Shown piece after piece: positions 9,172-17,704 of a stretch of 64,000 nt of DNA. Positions within the stretch are counted from its first letter, which is position 1. Every line of letters begins with the position of its first letter. The stretch spans positions 53,976-117,975 of the forward strand of contig CAVRNW010000037.1 in NCBI GenBank assembly GCA_963722665.1. The letters run 5' to 3'. Source of the DNA: Site-B1 sp963722665. GTDB lineage: Bacteria; Bacteroidota; Bacteroidia; Flavobacteriales; Flavobacteriaceae. The notes below the pieces were generated by a model. It did not search any database, was not told where the DNA came from, and saw only the letters and a list, made by a program, of their open reading frames with translations. The translations under genes were made by a program, and so were the position numbers.

Positions 9172-10065
9172 TTGAATAATACACAAACTTCGATACTACC
9201 CGTTTCATTTATTTCAAATTTCAAGGAAATAACAAAGATCAGGCTTTCTATAAGCGTGGTGTTTTCTTCACTTGCAGGTTATTTACTGGGGGCAAGCTTC
9301 GTGGACATTAAGACATTGATCCTCCTGGCTATAGGGGGATATTGTATGGTTGGAGCTTCTAATGCCTATAATCAAATCATTGAAAAAGATCTCGATGCTT
9401 TAATGATCAGAACCCGGAATAGGCCAATTCCATCAGGAAGAATGTCAGTTAATCAGGCATTTATCATTGCCGTTTTGTTGACATTGATGGGTATTACTAT
9501 TCTTTATCTAATAAATCCTAAAACAGCCATGTTTGGCGCAGTTTCCATTTTTTTATATACTAGTATTTATACTCCGTTAAAATTAAAAACACCGTTTTCA
9601 GTTTTTGTTGGAGCCATACCGGGAGCCATACCATTTATGTTAGGTTGGGTAGCTGCAACCAACGATTTTGGTATAGAACCGGGTACCTTATTTATGATCC
9701 AGTTTTTTTGGCAATTTCCTCATTTTTGGTCTATTGGCTGGTTTTTATATGAAGATTATGAAAGAGCAGGTTTCTATATGTTACCAACCAAAAGGAGAGA
9801 TAAGGGAACTGCTGTTCAAATAATTGCATATACGGTCTGGACCATTATGGCATCCATACTTCCTGTTTTCGGATTTACAGGAAATTTACAACTATCAATT
9901 GTGTCAGCAATCATTGTATTTTTATTTGGATTGGTAATGTTGTATTTTGCAATCATGTTATTTCAAAAAATGACTGCTAAAGCAGCAAAGCAACTAATGC
10001 TGGCAAGCGTGTCCTATATTACGCTACTTCAAATAGTTTATGTACTAGATAAGTTTATAAGATAA
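9172..10065 (+). CDS. cyoE: Protoheme IX farnesyltransferase (heme O synthase)
   Basis: CyoE/CtaB adds a farnesyl tail to protoheme IX, making heme O for terminal oxidases. It is a multi-pass UbiA-family prenyltransferase of about 297 residues. The first aspartate-rich motif is visible as NAYNQIIEKDLDALM (64-78) followed by RTRNRPIPSG (81-90). No in-frame ATG precedes the catalytic motif; the frame is open back to a TTG at 9145, but that codon lies inside the predicted -7 box, so I chose the TTG at 9172. The stop overlaps the ATG of the next gene by one base, and the gene heads a respiratory operon. Confidence 0.95.
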   Translation: MNNTQTSILPVSFISNFKEITKIRLSISVVFSSLAGYLLGASFVDIKTLILLAIGGYCMVGASNAYNQIIEKDLDALMIRTRNRPIPSGRMSVNQAFIIAVLLTLMGITILYLINPKTAMFGAVSIFLYTSIYTPLKLKTPFSVFVGAIPGAIPFMLGWVAATNDFGIEPGTLFMIQFFWQFPHFWSIGWFLYEDYERAGFYMLPTKRRDKGTAVQIIAYTVWTIMASILPVFGFTGNLQLSIVSAIIVFLFGLVMLYFAIMLFQKMTAKAAKQLMLASVSYITLLQIVYVLDKFIR

Positions 10066-10646
10066 TGGATTTAACAGAAGGAACTTTACAAGAAAAAAAT
10101 ATCAGAGCTAAGAAAATGATGCTCTGGTTTGGTATTGCATCGTTAATCATGTCATTTGCAGGTTGGACCAGTGCTTATGTGGTAAGTAGTACCAGAGAAG
10201 ATTGGTTAAAGGATTTTGTGTTGCCGGATGCATTCATATTTAGTACTATTATTATTTTAATAAGCAGTCTAACTTTCTTATTGGCTAAAAACGCAATTAA
10301 AAAAGATAACAGATCACAAACCACTCTTTTCCTTTTCTTAACTCTTTTCCTAGGCTTATTTTTTATAACTAATCAGTTTAAAGGATTTAGGGAGATCATC
10401 GATGCCGGATATAATTTTACAGGACCAACAAGTAATGTGACCATGTCCTACATCTACTTAATTGCAGTTGTGCATATTGTGCATGTAATAGTTGCTATTA
10501 TCTGCTTATTGGTCGTAATTTATAATCATTTTAAACAACGATATAATTCTAAAAATTTGTTAGGTTTAGAACTGGCGGCTACTTTCTGGCATTTTGTAGA
10601 TATTTTGTGGCTTTACCTGTTTTTATTTTTATATTTCTATAAATAA
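10065..10646 (+). CDS. Cytochrome c oxidase subunit III (short paralogue)
   Basis: A 193-residue membrane protein of the heme-copper oxidase subunit III family with five predicted helices. The last helix has the family pattern EL..TFWHFVDILWLYLF. Its ATG overlaps the cyoE stop (TAATG), so the two are probably translationally coupled. A second, longer subunit III gene follows 44 nt downstream. Paired subunit III genes are usual in flavobacterial oxidase operons; subunits I and II are not in the window. Confidence 0.93.
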   Translation: MDLTEGTLQEKNIRAKKMMLWFGIASLIMSFAGWTSAYVVSSTREDWLKDFVLPDAFIFSTIIILISSLTFLLAKNAIKKDNRSQTTLFLFLTLFLGLFFITNQFKGFREIIDAGYNFTGPTSNVTMSYIYLIAVVHIVHVIVAIICLLVVIYNHFKQRYNSKNLLGLELAATFWHFVDILWLYLFLFLYFYK

Positions 10647-10689
10647 ATTAAATGTTTATTTTTGTTCAAATTTTAATTAAAGATATTAT

Positions 10690-11670
10690 ATGGATTCGAC
10701 AGTTGTAAATACTGGAACAGAAGGAAAAGCTTGGGGAGGAGGCCAAAAACCTATAAAAGCAAGTTATGGTAAATTGATGATGTGGTTTTTCATTGTTTCT
10801 GATGCTTTGACTTTTTCAGGATTTCTAGCCGCATATGGTTTTTCCAGATTTAAGTTTATAGATGCCTGGCCAATAGCAGATGAAGTGTTTACACATGTTC
10901 CTTTTTTACATGGTCAGGAATTGCCAATGATATATGTGGCATTTATGACTTTTGTGCTTATCATGTCTTCTGTAACCATGGTATTAGCTGTAGATGCAGG
11001 GCATAATCTGAATAAGTCCAAGGTTACATTATATTTATTTTTAACAATAATAGGCGGATTGATATTCGTAGGATCTCAAGCATGGGAATGGGCCACTTTT
11101 ATAAAGGGAGATTTTGGTGCTGTGCAAACAAAGGGAGGGAACATCCTTCAGTTTGTTAATAACGAAGGAGAAAGAGTAGCTTTAAATGAATTTGTTGTTG
11201 CCGGTGAAAGTGAAAGAGTAGCACAGCAGCGAAATAGTGGCATCTGGTTTTTAGAGGAAGCGGCTTTACCAACCTATACAGTAGATGATGTAGTTAAAGG
11301 TTTTGAAGCAAACCCGGATTTATTAGTAAGAACTCAGTTCATTGATGAGCATGGAGAAAAGACTATCTTGAGTAGAGATGAATCACTACAGCAGTTAAAA
11401 ACAAATGGTAAGAATGTGGTTGAGGGAGCAAATTTGAAGGTAAATGAATATGGTTCCCCTTTATTTGCCGATTTCTTTTTCTTTATTACAGGCTTCCACG
11501 GTTTCCATGTATTTTCTGGTGTAGTCATAAACATTATTATTTTCTTCAATGTAATCTTAGGAACTTACGAAAGAAGAAAAAGTTACGAAATGGTTGAAAA
11601 AGTTGGACTTTATTGGCACTTTGTAGATTTAGTTTGGGTATTTGTATTTACATTCTTTTACCTTGTTTAA
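10690..11670 (+). CDS. Cytochrome c oxidase subunit III (long paralogue with internal insertion)
   Basis: A 326-residue member of the heme-copper oxidase subunit III family. The N-terminal helices (KLMMWFFIVSDALTFSGF) and the C-terminal part (GFHGFHVFSG, then YWHFVDLVWVFVFTFFYL) are typical. Between them, about residues 145-255 form a hydrophilic, charged insertion not present in the shorter paralogue just upstream. Subunit III supports proton uptake and stability of the oxidase in the inner membrane. The insertion probably folds outside the membrane; its role is unknown. Confidence 0.93.
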   Translation: MDSTVVNTGTEGKAWGGGQKPIKASYGKLMMWFFIVSDALTFSGFLAAYGFSRFKFIDAWPIADEVFTHVPFLHGQELPMIYVAFMTFVLIMSSVTMVLAVDAGHNLNKSKVTLYLFLTIIGGLIFVGSQAWEWATFIKGDFGAVQTKGGNILQFVNNEGERVALNEFVVAGESERVAQQRNSGIWFLEEAALPTYTVDDVVKGFEANPDLLVRTQFIDEHGEKTILSRDESLQQLKTNGKNVVEGANLKVNEYGSPLFADFFFFITGFHGFHVFSGVVINIIIFFNVILGTYERRKSYEMVEKVGLYWHFVDLVWVFVFTFFYLV

Positions 11671-11690
11671 TTTAGAAAACAGATTTAAAA

Positions 11691-12071
11691 ATGGCGCACG
11701 ATCATAAATTAGAAATATTCAGAGGACTTATTAAGTTTAAAACAATTACTCAAAAAATTTGGGGTGTTTTAATTTTCTTGACAATAGTTACAGGAATAGA
11801 AGTTGTCCTTGGTATTTATAAACCGGAAAGTTTATTCGTAAAAGTTTTGGGAATGAAGGCTATTAACTGGATTTTCATTCTTTTAACAATCGTAAAAGCA
11901 TATTATATTACTTGGGACTTCATGCATATGAGAGATGAAACACCTGCATTAAAACGTATGGTAGTGTGGACAGCAATATTTTTAATTTGCTATTTGCTTT
12001 TCATTCTTTTGCAAGAAGGAGGATACGTTTTTGACGTCTATGAAGACGGGTATATTAAACATGATTTTTAA
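11691..12071 (+). CDS. Cytochrome c oxidase subunit IV family protein
   Basis: A 126-residue protein with three hydrophobic helices and the conserved segment YITWDFMHMRDE between helices two and three, typical of prokaryotic cytochrome c oxidase subunit IV. It starts 20 nt after the long subunit III gene and closes the structural part of the operon. A strong terminator follows. Confidence 0.9.
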   Translation: MAHDHKLEIFRGLIKFKTITQKIWGVLIFLTIVTGIEVVLGIYKPESLFVKVLGMKAINWIFILLTIVKAYYITWDFMHMRDETPALKRMVVWTAIFLICYLLFILLQEGGYVFDVYEDGYIKHDF

Positions 12072-12088
12072 TAACGTTAAATAATAGT

Positions 12089-12120
12089 AAAAGGCGGTCT
12101 TTTTAGACCGCCTTTTTTTA
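12089..12120 (+). terminator. Rho-independent terminator after the oxidase subunit genes
   Basis: A perfect GC-rich stem, aaaggcggtct (12090-12100) and agaccgccttt (12105-12115), with a 4-nt loop and a long T run. Confidence 0.92.
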
Positions 12121-12130
12121 TTTTTGCACT

Positions 12131-12857
12131 ATGAAAATTAACGATTTTAAAAATAAAACTATACTAGGAATTTTATTCATACTCCCTGTTATTTTTCTGT
12201 TGTTCTTATATCCTTCTACTAATAATTACAATCCACTAGAAATCGTCCAAACAGATATCATGGAATTATTGAATTTTACTTCGGATGATGGAGAAGATAT
12301 TAAATTAGAAGGTAATTTAACATTGTTGGGGTTTTTAGGCAGTGACCCCAATAGTATGGCCCTTCCTGCTTTAAACCTGAAAGAACTTATCTATGACAAA
12401 TTTAAAGGGTTTAAGAAATTTCAAATTGTTATGCTTGTGCCCAATGGGAGTGAAAATGAAGTCAGACAATTGGAAAAGGAGCTATATCAATATGATAATT
12501 TAAAATATTGGCATTTTGTTTATGGAAACAGCGATGACATACTTAAAGATATTTAAGAGTTTAAAATCTGATTTTAATTTAGATGCCAGCTTGGCAACGG
12601 ATCATGTTTTTATAATTGATAAAGAAAAAAATCAAAGAGGGAGATTGGATGACAGAGATAAAAAAGAAATAGAAAGAAATATTGCTGCTTATCCATTACT
12701 TTCTTACAATTGTATTGAAGTAGCCGAATTAAAGAACAAAATGGCTAGCGAGGATATGAGAGTATTATTCACCGAATACAGACAAAAACGAAAAGGAGAT
12801 TTTAATTCTGACTCAAGAAGAGAACAAGATCTAAAAGGAAATCATGAAGAAAACTAA
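12131..12857 (+). pseudogene. Conserved flavobacterial membrane-anchored protein, frameshifted
   Basis: Two overlapping frames encode what should be one protein of about 241 residues. The first (12131-12556) has an N-terminal membrane anchor and ends at WHFVYGNSDDILKDI-stop. The second continues as IFKSLKSDFNLDASL, then HVFIIDKEKNQRGRLDDR, to 12857. Dropping one base near 12551 joins them cleanly. The fold resembles the thioredoxin-like SCO family without the Cys pair: it has a HVFIIDKEKNQRGR strand comparable to the FALIDKDGFIRSR strand of the next gene. It overlaps the SCO gene by 14 nt. Whether the indel is real or a sequencing error cannot be decided here. Confidence 0.75.
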
Positions 12858-13596
12858 TTATTCATACATAGGCATTTCATTTATCATTTTAGTATTCGGA
12901 ATTATTTTTATTCCTAGAATAGTTGAAAGATTTAAAAGTGGTGATATTACTCGTAATGAAAGAATGAGTAAGGATAACATTATTGATAAAAGAGAAAATT
13001 CAAATGAAAAATTATCATTTCTTGAAATAAACGGTGAAAGAAAAACGGTCCCGAAGTTCAGTTTTAAAGACCAAAATGGAAAAACAATTACAAATTCTGA
13101 TTATGAAGATAAAGTCTATGTAGTCGAATTCTTTTTTACAACCTGCCCAACAATTTGTCCTAAAATGAATTTTAACCTTATTCAAATACAAAATTATTTT
13201 GAAGATTATGAAGATGATTTTGGAGTGGCTTCATTTACTATTAATCCCGTGAATGATACCGAGGAAGTTTTAAAAGCGTATGCTGATAAATATGGAGTGA
13301 CAAACCCAAATTGGCATTTCATGACAGGTGATCGGGATGTCATTTATGAATTGGCTAATCAAGGATTTAACATTTATGTGGGTCAAAACGATGAAGTTGA
13401 AGGTGGATTTGAACATTCAGGCAATTTTGCTTTAATTGATAAGGATGGGTTTATCAGATCCAGAATGGATGCATTTGGAAATCCTAAAATATTTTATAAA
13501 GGCATAATAAGCGAGGAAGAAAAGATGGATGAAGATGGAGAAGAAGAAGAAATTAGCATTTTGAAAGAGGATATAAAAAAATTGCTGAATGAGTAA
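12844..13596 (+). CDS. SCO1/SenC family copper-binding protein
   Basis: A 250-residue protein with an N-terminal membrane anchor (about 7-24) and a thioredoxin-like domain facing the periplasm. The copper-binding/redox motif C101-x3-C105 (TTCPTICPKMN) and the distal H191 (FEHSGNF) are both present. SCO proteins deliver copper to the CuA site of cytochrome c oxidase, matching the neighbouring oxidase genes. The C-terminal region is unusually acidic (EEEKMDEDGEEEEIS). It overlaps the next gene by 8 nt. Confidence 0.95.
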   Translation: MKKTNYSYIGISFIILVFGIIFIPRIVERFKSGDITRNERMSKDNIIDKRENSNEKLSFLEINGERKTVPKFSFKDQNGKTITNSDYEDKVYVVEFFFTTCPTICPKMNFNLIQIQNYFEDYEDDFGVASFTINPVNDTEEVLKAYADKYGVTNPNWHFMTGDRDVIYELANQGFNIYVGQNDEVEGGFEHSGNFALIDKDGFIRSRMDAFGNPKIFYKGIISEEEKMDEDGEEEEISILKEDIKKLLNE

Positions 13597-14125
13597 GAGT
13601 CAAGTCACTTTAGATGAAAAGAAATATAATAAATGGATAATTGTATTATCTATTGTTATTCCAGTATTTGTGGCTGCCTTATTTGGAATTAAAATAGATG
13701 CCGAGTTACCCATTTTTCTGCCACCAATTTATGCCACAATAAATGCCATTACAGCCATAGTTTTGATTGTGGCAGTTTGGGCAATTAAGAATAAAAAAAG
13801 GAATCTTCATGAGAATTTAATGAAGTTTGCAATTGCCTTATCCATTGTCTTTTTAGTAATGTATGTGGCTTATCATATGACCAGTGATTCAACAAAATAT
13901 GGTGGTGAAGGTATGATAAAGTACATTTATTATTTTATATTATTGACACACATATTGTTGTCGATTGCCATTATTCCATTCGTGTTGATTACTTATGTTA
14001 GGGCTATAACGAATAATTTTGAGAGACATAAAAAAATAGCAAAGATCACTTTCCCCCTGTGGTTGTATGTAGCTTTTACAGGAGTAATTGTTTATTTAAT
14101 GATTTCACCTTATTATATAAGTTAA
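13589..14125 (+). CDS. DUF420 family membrane protein
   Basis: A 178-residue integral membrane protein with about five helices and conserved histidines in YVAYHMTSD and LLTHILLSI, typical of the DUF420 (YozB-like) family that accompanies cytochrome oxidase assembly genes. It overlaps the SCO gene upstream and its stop overlaps the next ATG by one base, so the group looks translationally coupled. A role in oxidase assembly is inferred from neighbours only. Confidence 0.9.
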   Translation: MSKSQVTLDEKKYNKWIIVLSIVIPVFVAALFGIKIDAELPIFLPPIYATINAITAIVLIVAVWAIKNKKRNLHENLMKFAIALSIVFLVMYVAYHMTSDSTKYGGEGMIKYIYYFILLTHILLSIAIIPFVLITYVRAITNNFERHKKIAKITFPLWLYVAFTGVIVYLMISPYYIS

Positions 14126-14352
14126 TGATCAATAAAAAGACATTCGTCATACTAATTCTTATTTTATTGATTTCATTTCAAATAGATGCTCAATGTGCTA
14201 TGTGTCGTGCAGTATTGGAAAGTGAAGATGGACAAAGCAGTGCTAAAGGAATTAATGATGGAATTATATACCTCATGTTGATACCCTATATTTTAGTTGG
14301 GGGTATTGGTTATATTATCTACTATAAATTCTTCCGAGCAAAAAAAAATTAG
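14125..14352 (+). CDS. Small membrane protein with CAMC motif
   Basis: A 75-residue protein. The ATG at 14125 overlaps the DUF420 stop and gives a clean signal peptide ending at QIDAQ. The mature part begins CAMCRAVLESED and has one C-terminal transmembrane helix followed by a basic tail. The CxxC pair just after the cleavage site suggests redox or metal binding. It is the last gene of the oxidase assembly operon; no function is established that I know of. Confidence 0.8.
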   Translation: MINKKTFVILILILLISFQIDAQCAMCRAVLESEDGQSSAKGINDGIIYLMLIPYILVGGIGYIIYYKFFRAKKN

Positions 14353-14485
14353 CTTTATTAACTATAAGATGTAACAATCTCTGATATTAGTAGTCTTAAT
14401 CAGTATAAGTAATCATTTCTTAACACTTTATTAGGACATAAAAAGTCTTGTTTTACGTAACATTGCACGATTAACCGTCCAAATT

Positions 14486-15187
14486 ATGATTCAATTAAAA
14501 GATCTGCATAAATCTTATTTTATGGGTACTAATACCCTTCATGTTTTAAAGGGTATTAATTTTGATGTAAAAGAAGGTGAAATGGTATCGATAATGGGAT
14601 CATCCGGTTCCGGGAAATCGACATTGCTCAATATTCTGGGAATATTGGATGAAGCCGATTCAGGATCATATTTGCTTGATGGGATTCCAATAAAAAACCT
14701 GAATGAAAAAATTGCTGCAAAGTACAGAAATGAATTTCTTGGTTTTGTCTTTCAATCTTTTAATCTGGTTAATTACAAGTCCGCATTAGATAACGTAGCC
14801 CTTCCTTTATACTATAAAGGAATGAAACGTAATGAGCGTATGGATCTGGCTCTTCACTATTTAGAAAAAGTAGGTCTGGCTGAGTGGTCACATCATTTGC
14901 CAAGTGAAATGTCCGGAGGCCAAAAACAACGAGTAGCAGTGGCAAGAGCCTTAGTCACTAATCCAAAAGTACTTTTAGCTGATGAGCCAACGGGTGCTTT
15001 GGATTCAGTTACCTCTCTTGAAGTAATGGAATTGATACAAGGAATTAATGATGAGGGAAAAACAATTTTGATTGTGACCCATGAGCATGATATTGCGAAT
15101 ATGACAAAACGCATTGTTAACTTAAAGGATGGTGTAATCATAGATGATAGTAAAGTTGAACAAGTAAGAGTTAAACAACATGTTTAA
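14486..15187 (+). CDS. ABC transporter ATP-binding protein (MacB/LolD type)
   Basis: A 233-residue ATPase. The Walker A motif GSSGSGKST is at 38-46, the signature SGGQKQR at 143-149 and Walker B VLLADE at 162-167, with the following PTGALDS typical of the MacB/LolD/FtsE subgroup. It energises the two FtsX-type permeases that follow; the first begins 7 nt before this stop. Together with the adaptors and TolC protein downstream it probably forms a tripartite exporter. Substrate unknown. Confidence 0.95.
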   Translation: MIQLKDLHKSYFMGTNTLHVLKGINFDVKEGEMVSIMGSSGSGKSTLLNILGILDEADSGSYLLDGIPIKNLNEKIAAKYRNEFLGFVFQSFNLVNYKSALDNVALPLYYKGMKRNERMDLALHYLEKVGLAEWSHHLPSEMSGGQKQRVAVARALVTNPKVLLADEPTGALDSVTSLEVMELIQGINDEGKTILIVTHEHDIANMTKRIVNLKDGVIIDDSKVEQVRVKQHV

Positions 15188-16424
15188 TATAGAGCGCTGG
15201 CAGGAAATATTCGAAACACTAAATAAGAACAAGCTTAGAACCATTTTAACCGGCGTTTCTGTGGCTTCAGGAATTTTTATCCTTGTTGTTTTATTAGGTT
15301 TTAGTTCTGGTATCGAGAATGGAGTGAGATCAGAATTTGAGAGAGACGCTACCAATGAGATCAGTGTTTGGACAAGGCAAACTACAAAGGGATATAAAGG
15401 CTTAAACCCAGGCAGATACATTCAGTTAAAGAATGAAGATTTTAATTCCTTATCAAGGGATTATGATGATTATTTGGAGTATAGGTCAGCCAATTACAGT
15501 TTATGGGGTGGACAAGTTGTATATAAGAATGAAACCGGAAATTTTAGAGTTCAGGGAGTTTTGCCGGATTTCCAATTTATTGAAAATGCTGATATCATTA
15601 AAGGAAGATTTTTAAATCAATCTGATATTCAGGATACTAAAAAAGTTGTTGTTATTGGTAATAAGGTAAATACCGATCTGTTTAAGGGTGAAGACCCCAT
15701 AGGCAAAAGTGTCTCCATATATGGTATCAATTTTAAAGTTGTCGGTGTATATTCAGATCCGGGAGGAGAGCGGGAGGAAAGCAATGTTTATATTCCTCTA
15801 ACAACAGTTCAAACTTCTTTTCACGGTGATGATAATATCAGAAACATGGCGTTTACCGTTAAAATGTCAAAGAATTTTGATGAAGCAGTGGAGTTATCCA
15901 AGAATTTGACCTTGGCTATTGAAAATGATATTAAACAAAAACATATTGTTGCTCCAGATGATATAGCGGCTGTTCGAGTAAACAATACTTTGGAAGAAGC
16001 GAAGAAAATATATTCGCTTATAGATACCATTAAAGCAGTTTTTTGGTTCATTGGGATTGGCACTATTATCGCAGGAGTAGTTGGTGTTGGTAACATTATG
16101 ATCATTATTGTAAAAGAGAGAACCAAAGAAATAGGAATAAGAAAAGCCTTAGGTGCCAGACCTAACTCTATAATTGGAATGATCCTACAGGAAGCAATTT
16201 TTGTGACCATGTTTTCGGGATTATTTGGTTTGATCGCTGGACTTGGTTTATTAGAGATTGTTGGTCCGCAAGTAGATAGTCCGTATATAAAATTTCCTCA
16301 AGTAGATTTTAAAACAGCCTTAACAACAGTTTTCGTGCTAGTATTAGCAGGGACTCTTGCTGGATTTCTTCCGGCTTACAGGGCTGCTAAAATAAAACCT
16401 GTTGTTGCATTAAGAGACGAATAA
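15180..16424 (+). CDS. ABC transporter permease (MacB/FtsX type), first copy
   Basis: A 414-residue permease with an N-terminal helix, a periplasmic MacB-type core domain (about 45-250) and three C-terminal helices of the FtsX domain. The coupling segment KERTKEIGIRKALGARP lies between C-terminal helices one and two. It overlaps the ATPase gene by 8 nt and ends 2 nt before the second permease, so heterodimer formation with that protein is likely. Confidence 0.95.
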   Translation: MFNIERWQEIFETLNKNKLRTILTGVSVASGIFILVVLLGFSSGIENGVRSEFERDATNEISVWTRQTTKGYKGLNPGRYIQLKNEDFNSLSRDYDDYLEYRSANYSLWGGQVVYKNETGNFRVQGVLPDFQFIENADIIKGRFLNQSDIQDTKKVVVIGNKVNTDLFKGEDPIGKSVSIYGINFKVVGVYSDPGGEREESNVYIPLTTVQTSFHGDDNIRNMAFTVKMSKNFDEAVELSKNLTLAIENDIKQKHIVAPDDIAAVRVNNTLEEAKKIYSLIDTIKAVFWFIGIGTIIAGVVGVGNIMIIIVKERTKEIGIRKALGARPNSIIGMILQEAIFVTMFSGLFGLIAGLGLLEIVGPQVDSPYIKFPQVDFKTALTTVFVLVLAGTLAGFLPAYRAAKIKPVVALRDE

Positions 16425-16426
16425 TT

Positions 16427-17686
16427 ATGTTCAATAACGATCGGTGGTCTGAAATAATTGAAGCATTAAATGCTAATAAGGTAAGAACTTTCTTAACTGC
16501 CTTTGGTGTTTTTTGGGGTATAACCATTTTAGTTCTATTACTTGCCTTAACCAACGGACTAAGAACAGGGGTGACTGCTGATTTTGGAAACTTTGCCACC
16601 AATTCTATGTTTATGTGGACCCAAGGAACCTCGATGCCCTATAAAGGACTTCCGAGAAGAAGATGGTTTACCTACAAAATAGATGATGTTGAAGCACTAA
16701 AGAACCAATTTCCCCAGTTAAAGTATGTATCTCCAAGAAATAAGTTGGGTGGTTACATGGGAAGTAACAACGTGACGAGAGGTATCAAAACAGGAGCCTT
16801 TGAGATTTATGGAGATTATCCCGAGTACATTGAACAACTACCAATGGATATTCTTCAAGGCAGATTCCTGAGTTATTCTGATATTAATGCCAAACGTAAA
16901 ATTTGCGTCATAGGTGTTGATGTGATAAAGGGATTATATGATAAAAATGAAGAGGTTTTAGGTTCGTATATTAAGATCAACGGTGTTAATTTTATGGTAG
17001 TGGGGACCTTTAAAATTAGCAATAGCCAAGGAGACTCCGAAGAGGAAGCAAATACTATCTTTATACCCTTTACAACATTCAATCAAGCATTTAATTATGG
17101 TGATAGAGTGGGTTGGATGGCAATTACCGCGAATGATGATATAAGTATTACAGGTTTAAAAGAGGATATTTTTACACTTATGAAAGCTCGACATACAGTG
17201 CATCCCGATGATAAAAGAGCCATAGGTCATCGAGATATAGCTGAAGATTTTGAACGAGTTAATGGCTTGTTCAATATATTAACTGTAGTGGGATATTTTG
17301 TAGGAGCTCTTATTTTAATGTCAGGAATAATTGGGATTAGTAACATCATGCTTATAGTAGTTAAGGAACGTACACAAGAAATTGGAATACGCAGAGCTCT
17401 TGGAGCAACACCCTGGACTATAAAAGCACAGATTTTACAAGAAAGTCTCATATTAACAATTTTATCTGGCATGGTAGGCATCTCATTTGCTGCCGGAGTC
17501 ATTTGGCTGATGAATTATATTTTGGACCAACAAGGGCCGGTTGAAAATTTTGCGAATCCAAGTGTCAGTATGCAAGTGGTTTTCATTGCGTTGATAATAT
17601 TAGTGGGTTCAGGATTATTGGCTGGATTAATTCCGGCTAACAGTGCTACAAAAATGAAACCTGTGGACGCTTTAAGAATTGAATAA
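16427..17686 (+). CDS. ABC transporter permease (MacB/FtsX type), second copy
   Basis: A 419-residue paralogue of the preceding permease with the same layout: N-terminal helix, periplasmic domain and C-terminal FtsX domain with coupling motif KERTQEIGIRRALGATP. Tandem non-identical permeases with one ATPase suggest a heterodimeric MacB-like complex. Confidence 0.95.
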   Translation: MFNNDRWSEIIEALNANKVRTFLTAFGVFWGITILVLLLALTNGLRTGVTADFGNFATNSMFMWTQGTSMPYKGLPRRRWFTYKIDDVEALKNQFPQLKYVSPRNKLGGYMGSNNVTRGIKTGAFEIYGDYPEYIEQLPMDILQGRFLSYSDINAKRKICVIGVDVIKGLYDKNEEVLGSYIKINGVNFMVVGTFKISNSQGDSEEEANTIFIPFTTFNQAFNYGDRVGWMAITANDDISITGLKEDIFTLMKARHTVHPDDKRAIGHRDIAEDFERVNGLFNILTVVGYFVGALILMSGIIGISNIMLIVVKERTQEIGIRRALGATPWTIKAQILQESLILTILSGMVGISFAAGVIWLMNYILDQQGPVENFANPSVSMQVVFIALIILVGSGLLAGLIPANSATKMKPVDALRIE

Positions 17687-17704
17687 GTAATTATTAATTA
17701 TAAA

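Noticed and set aside
12119..12126. TATTTTTG box as promoter for the frameshifted gene
   Set aside because: It is formed by the terminator's T run, lacks a -33 box and would put the transcript start on the ATG.
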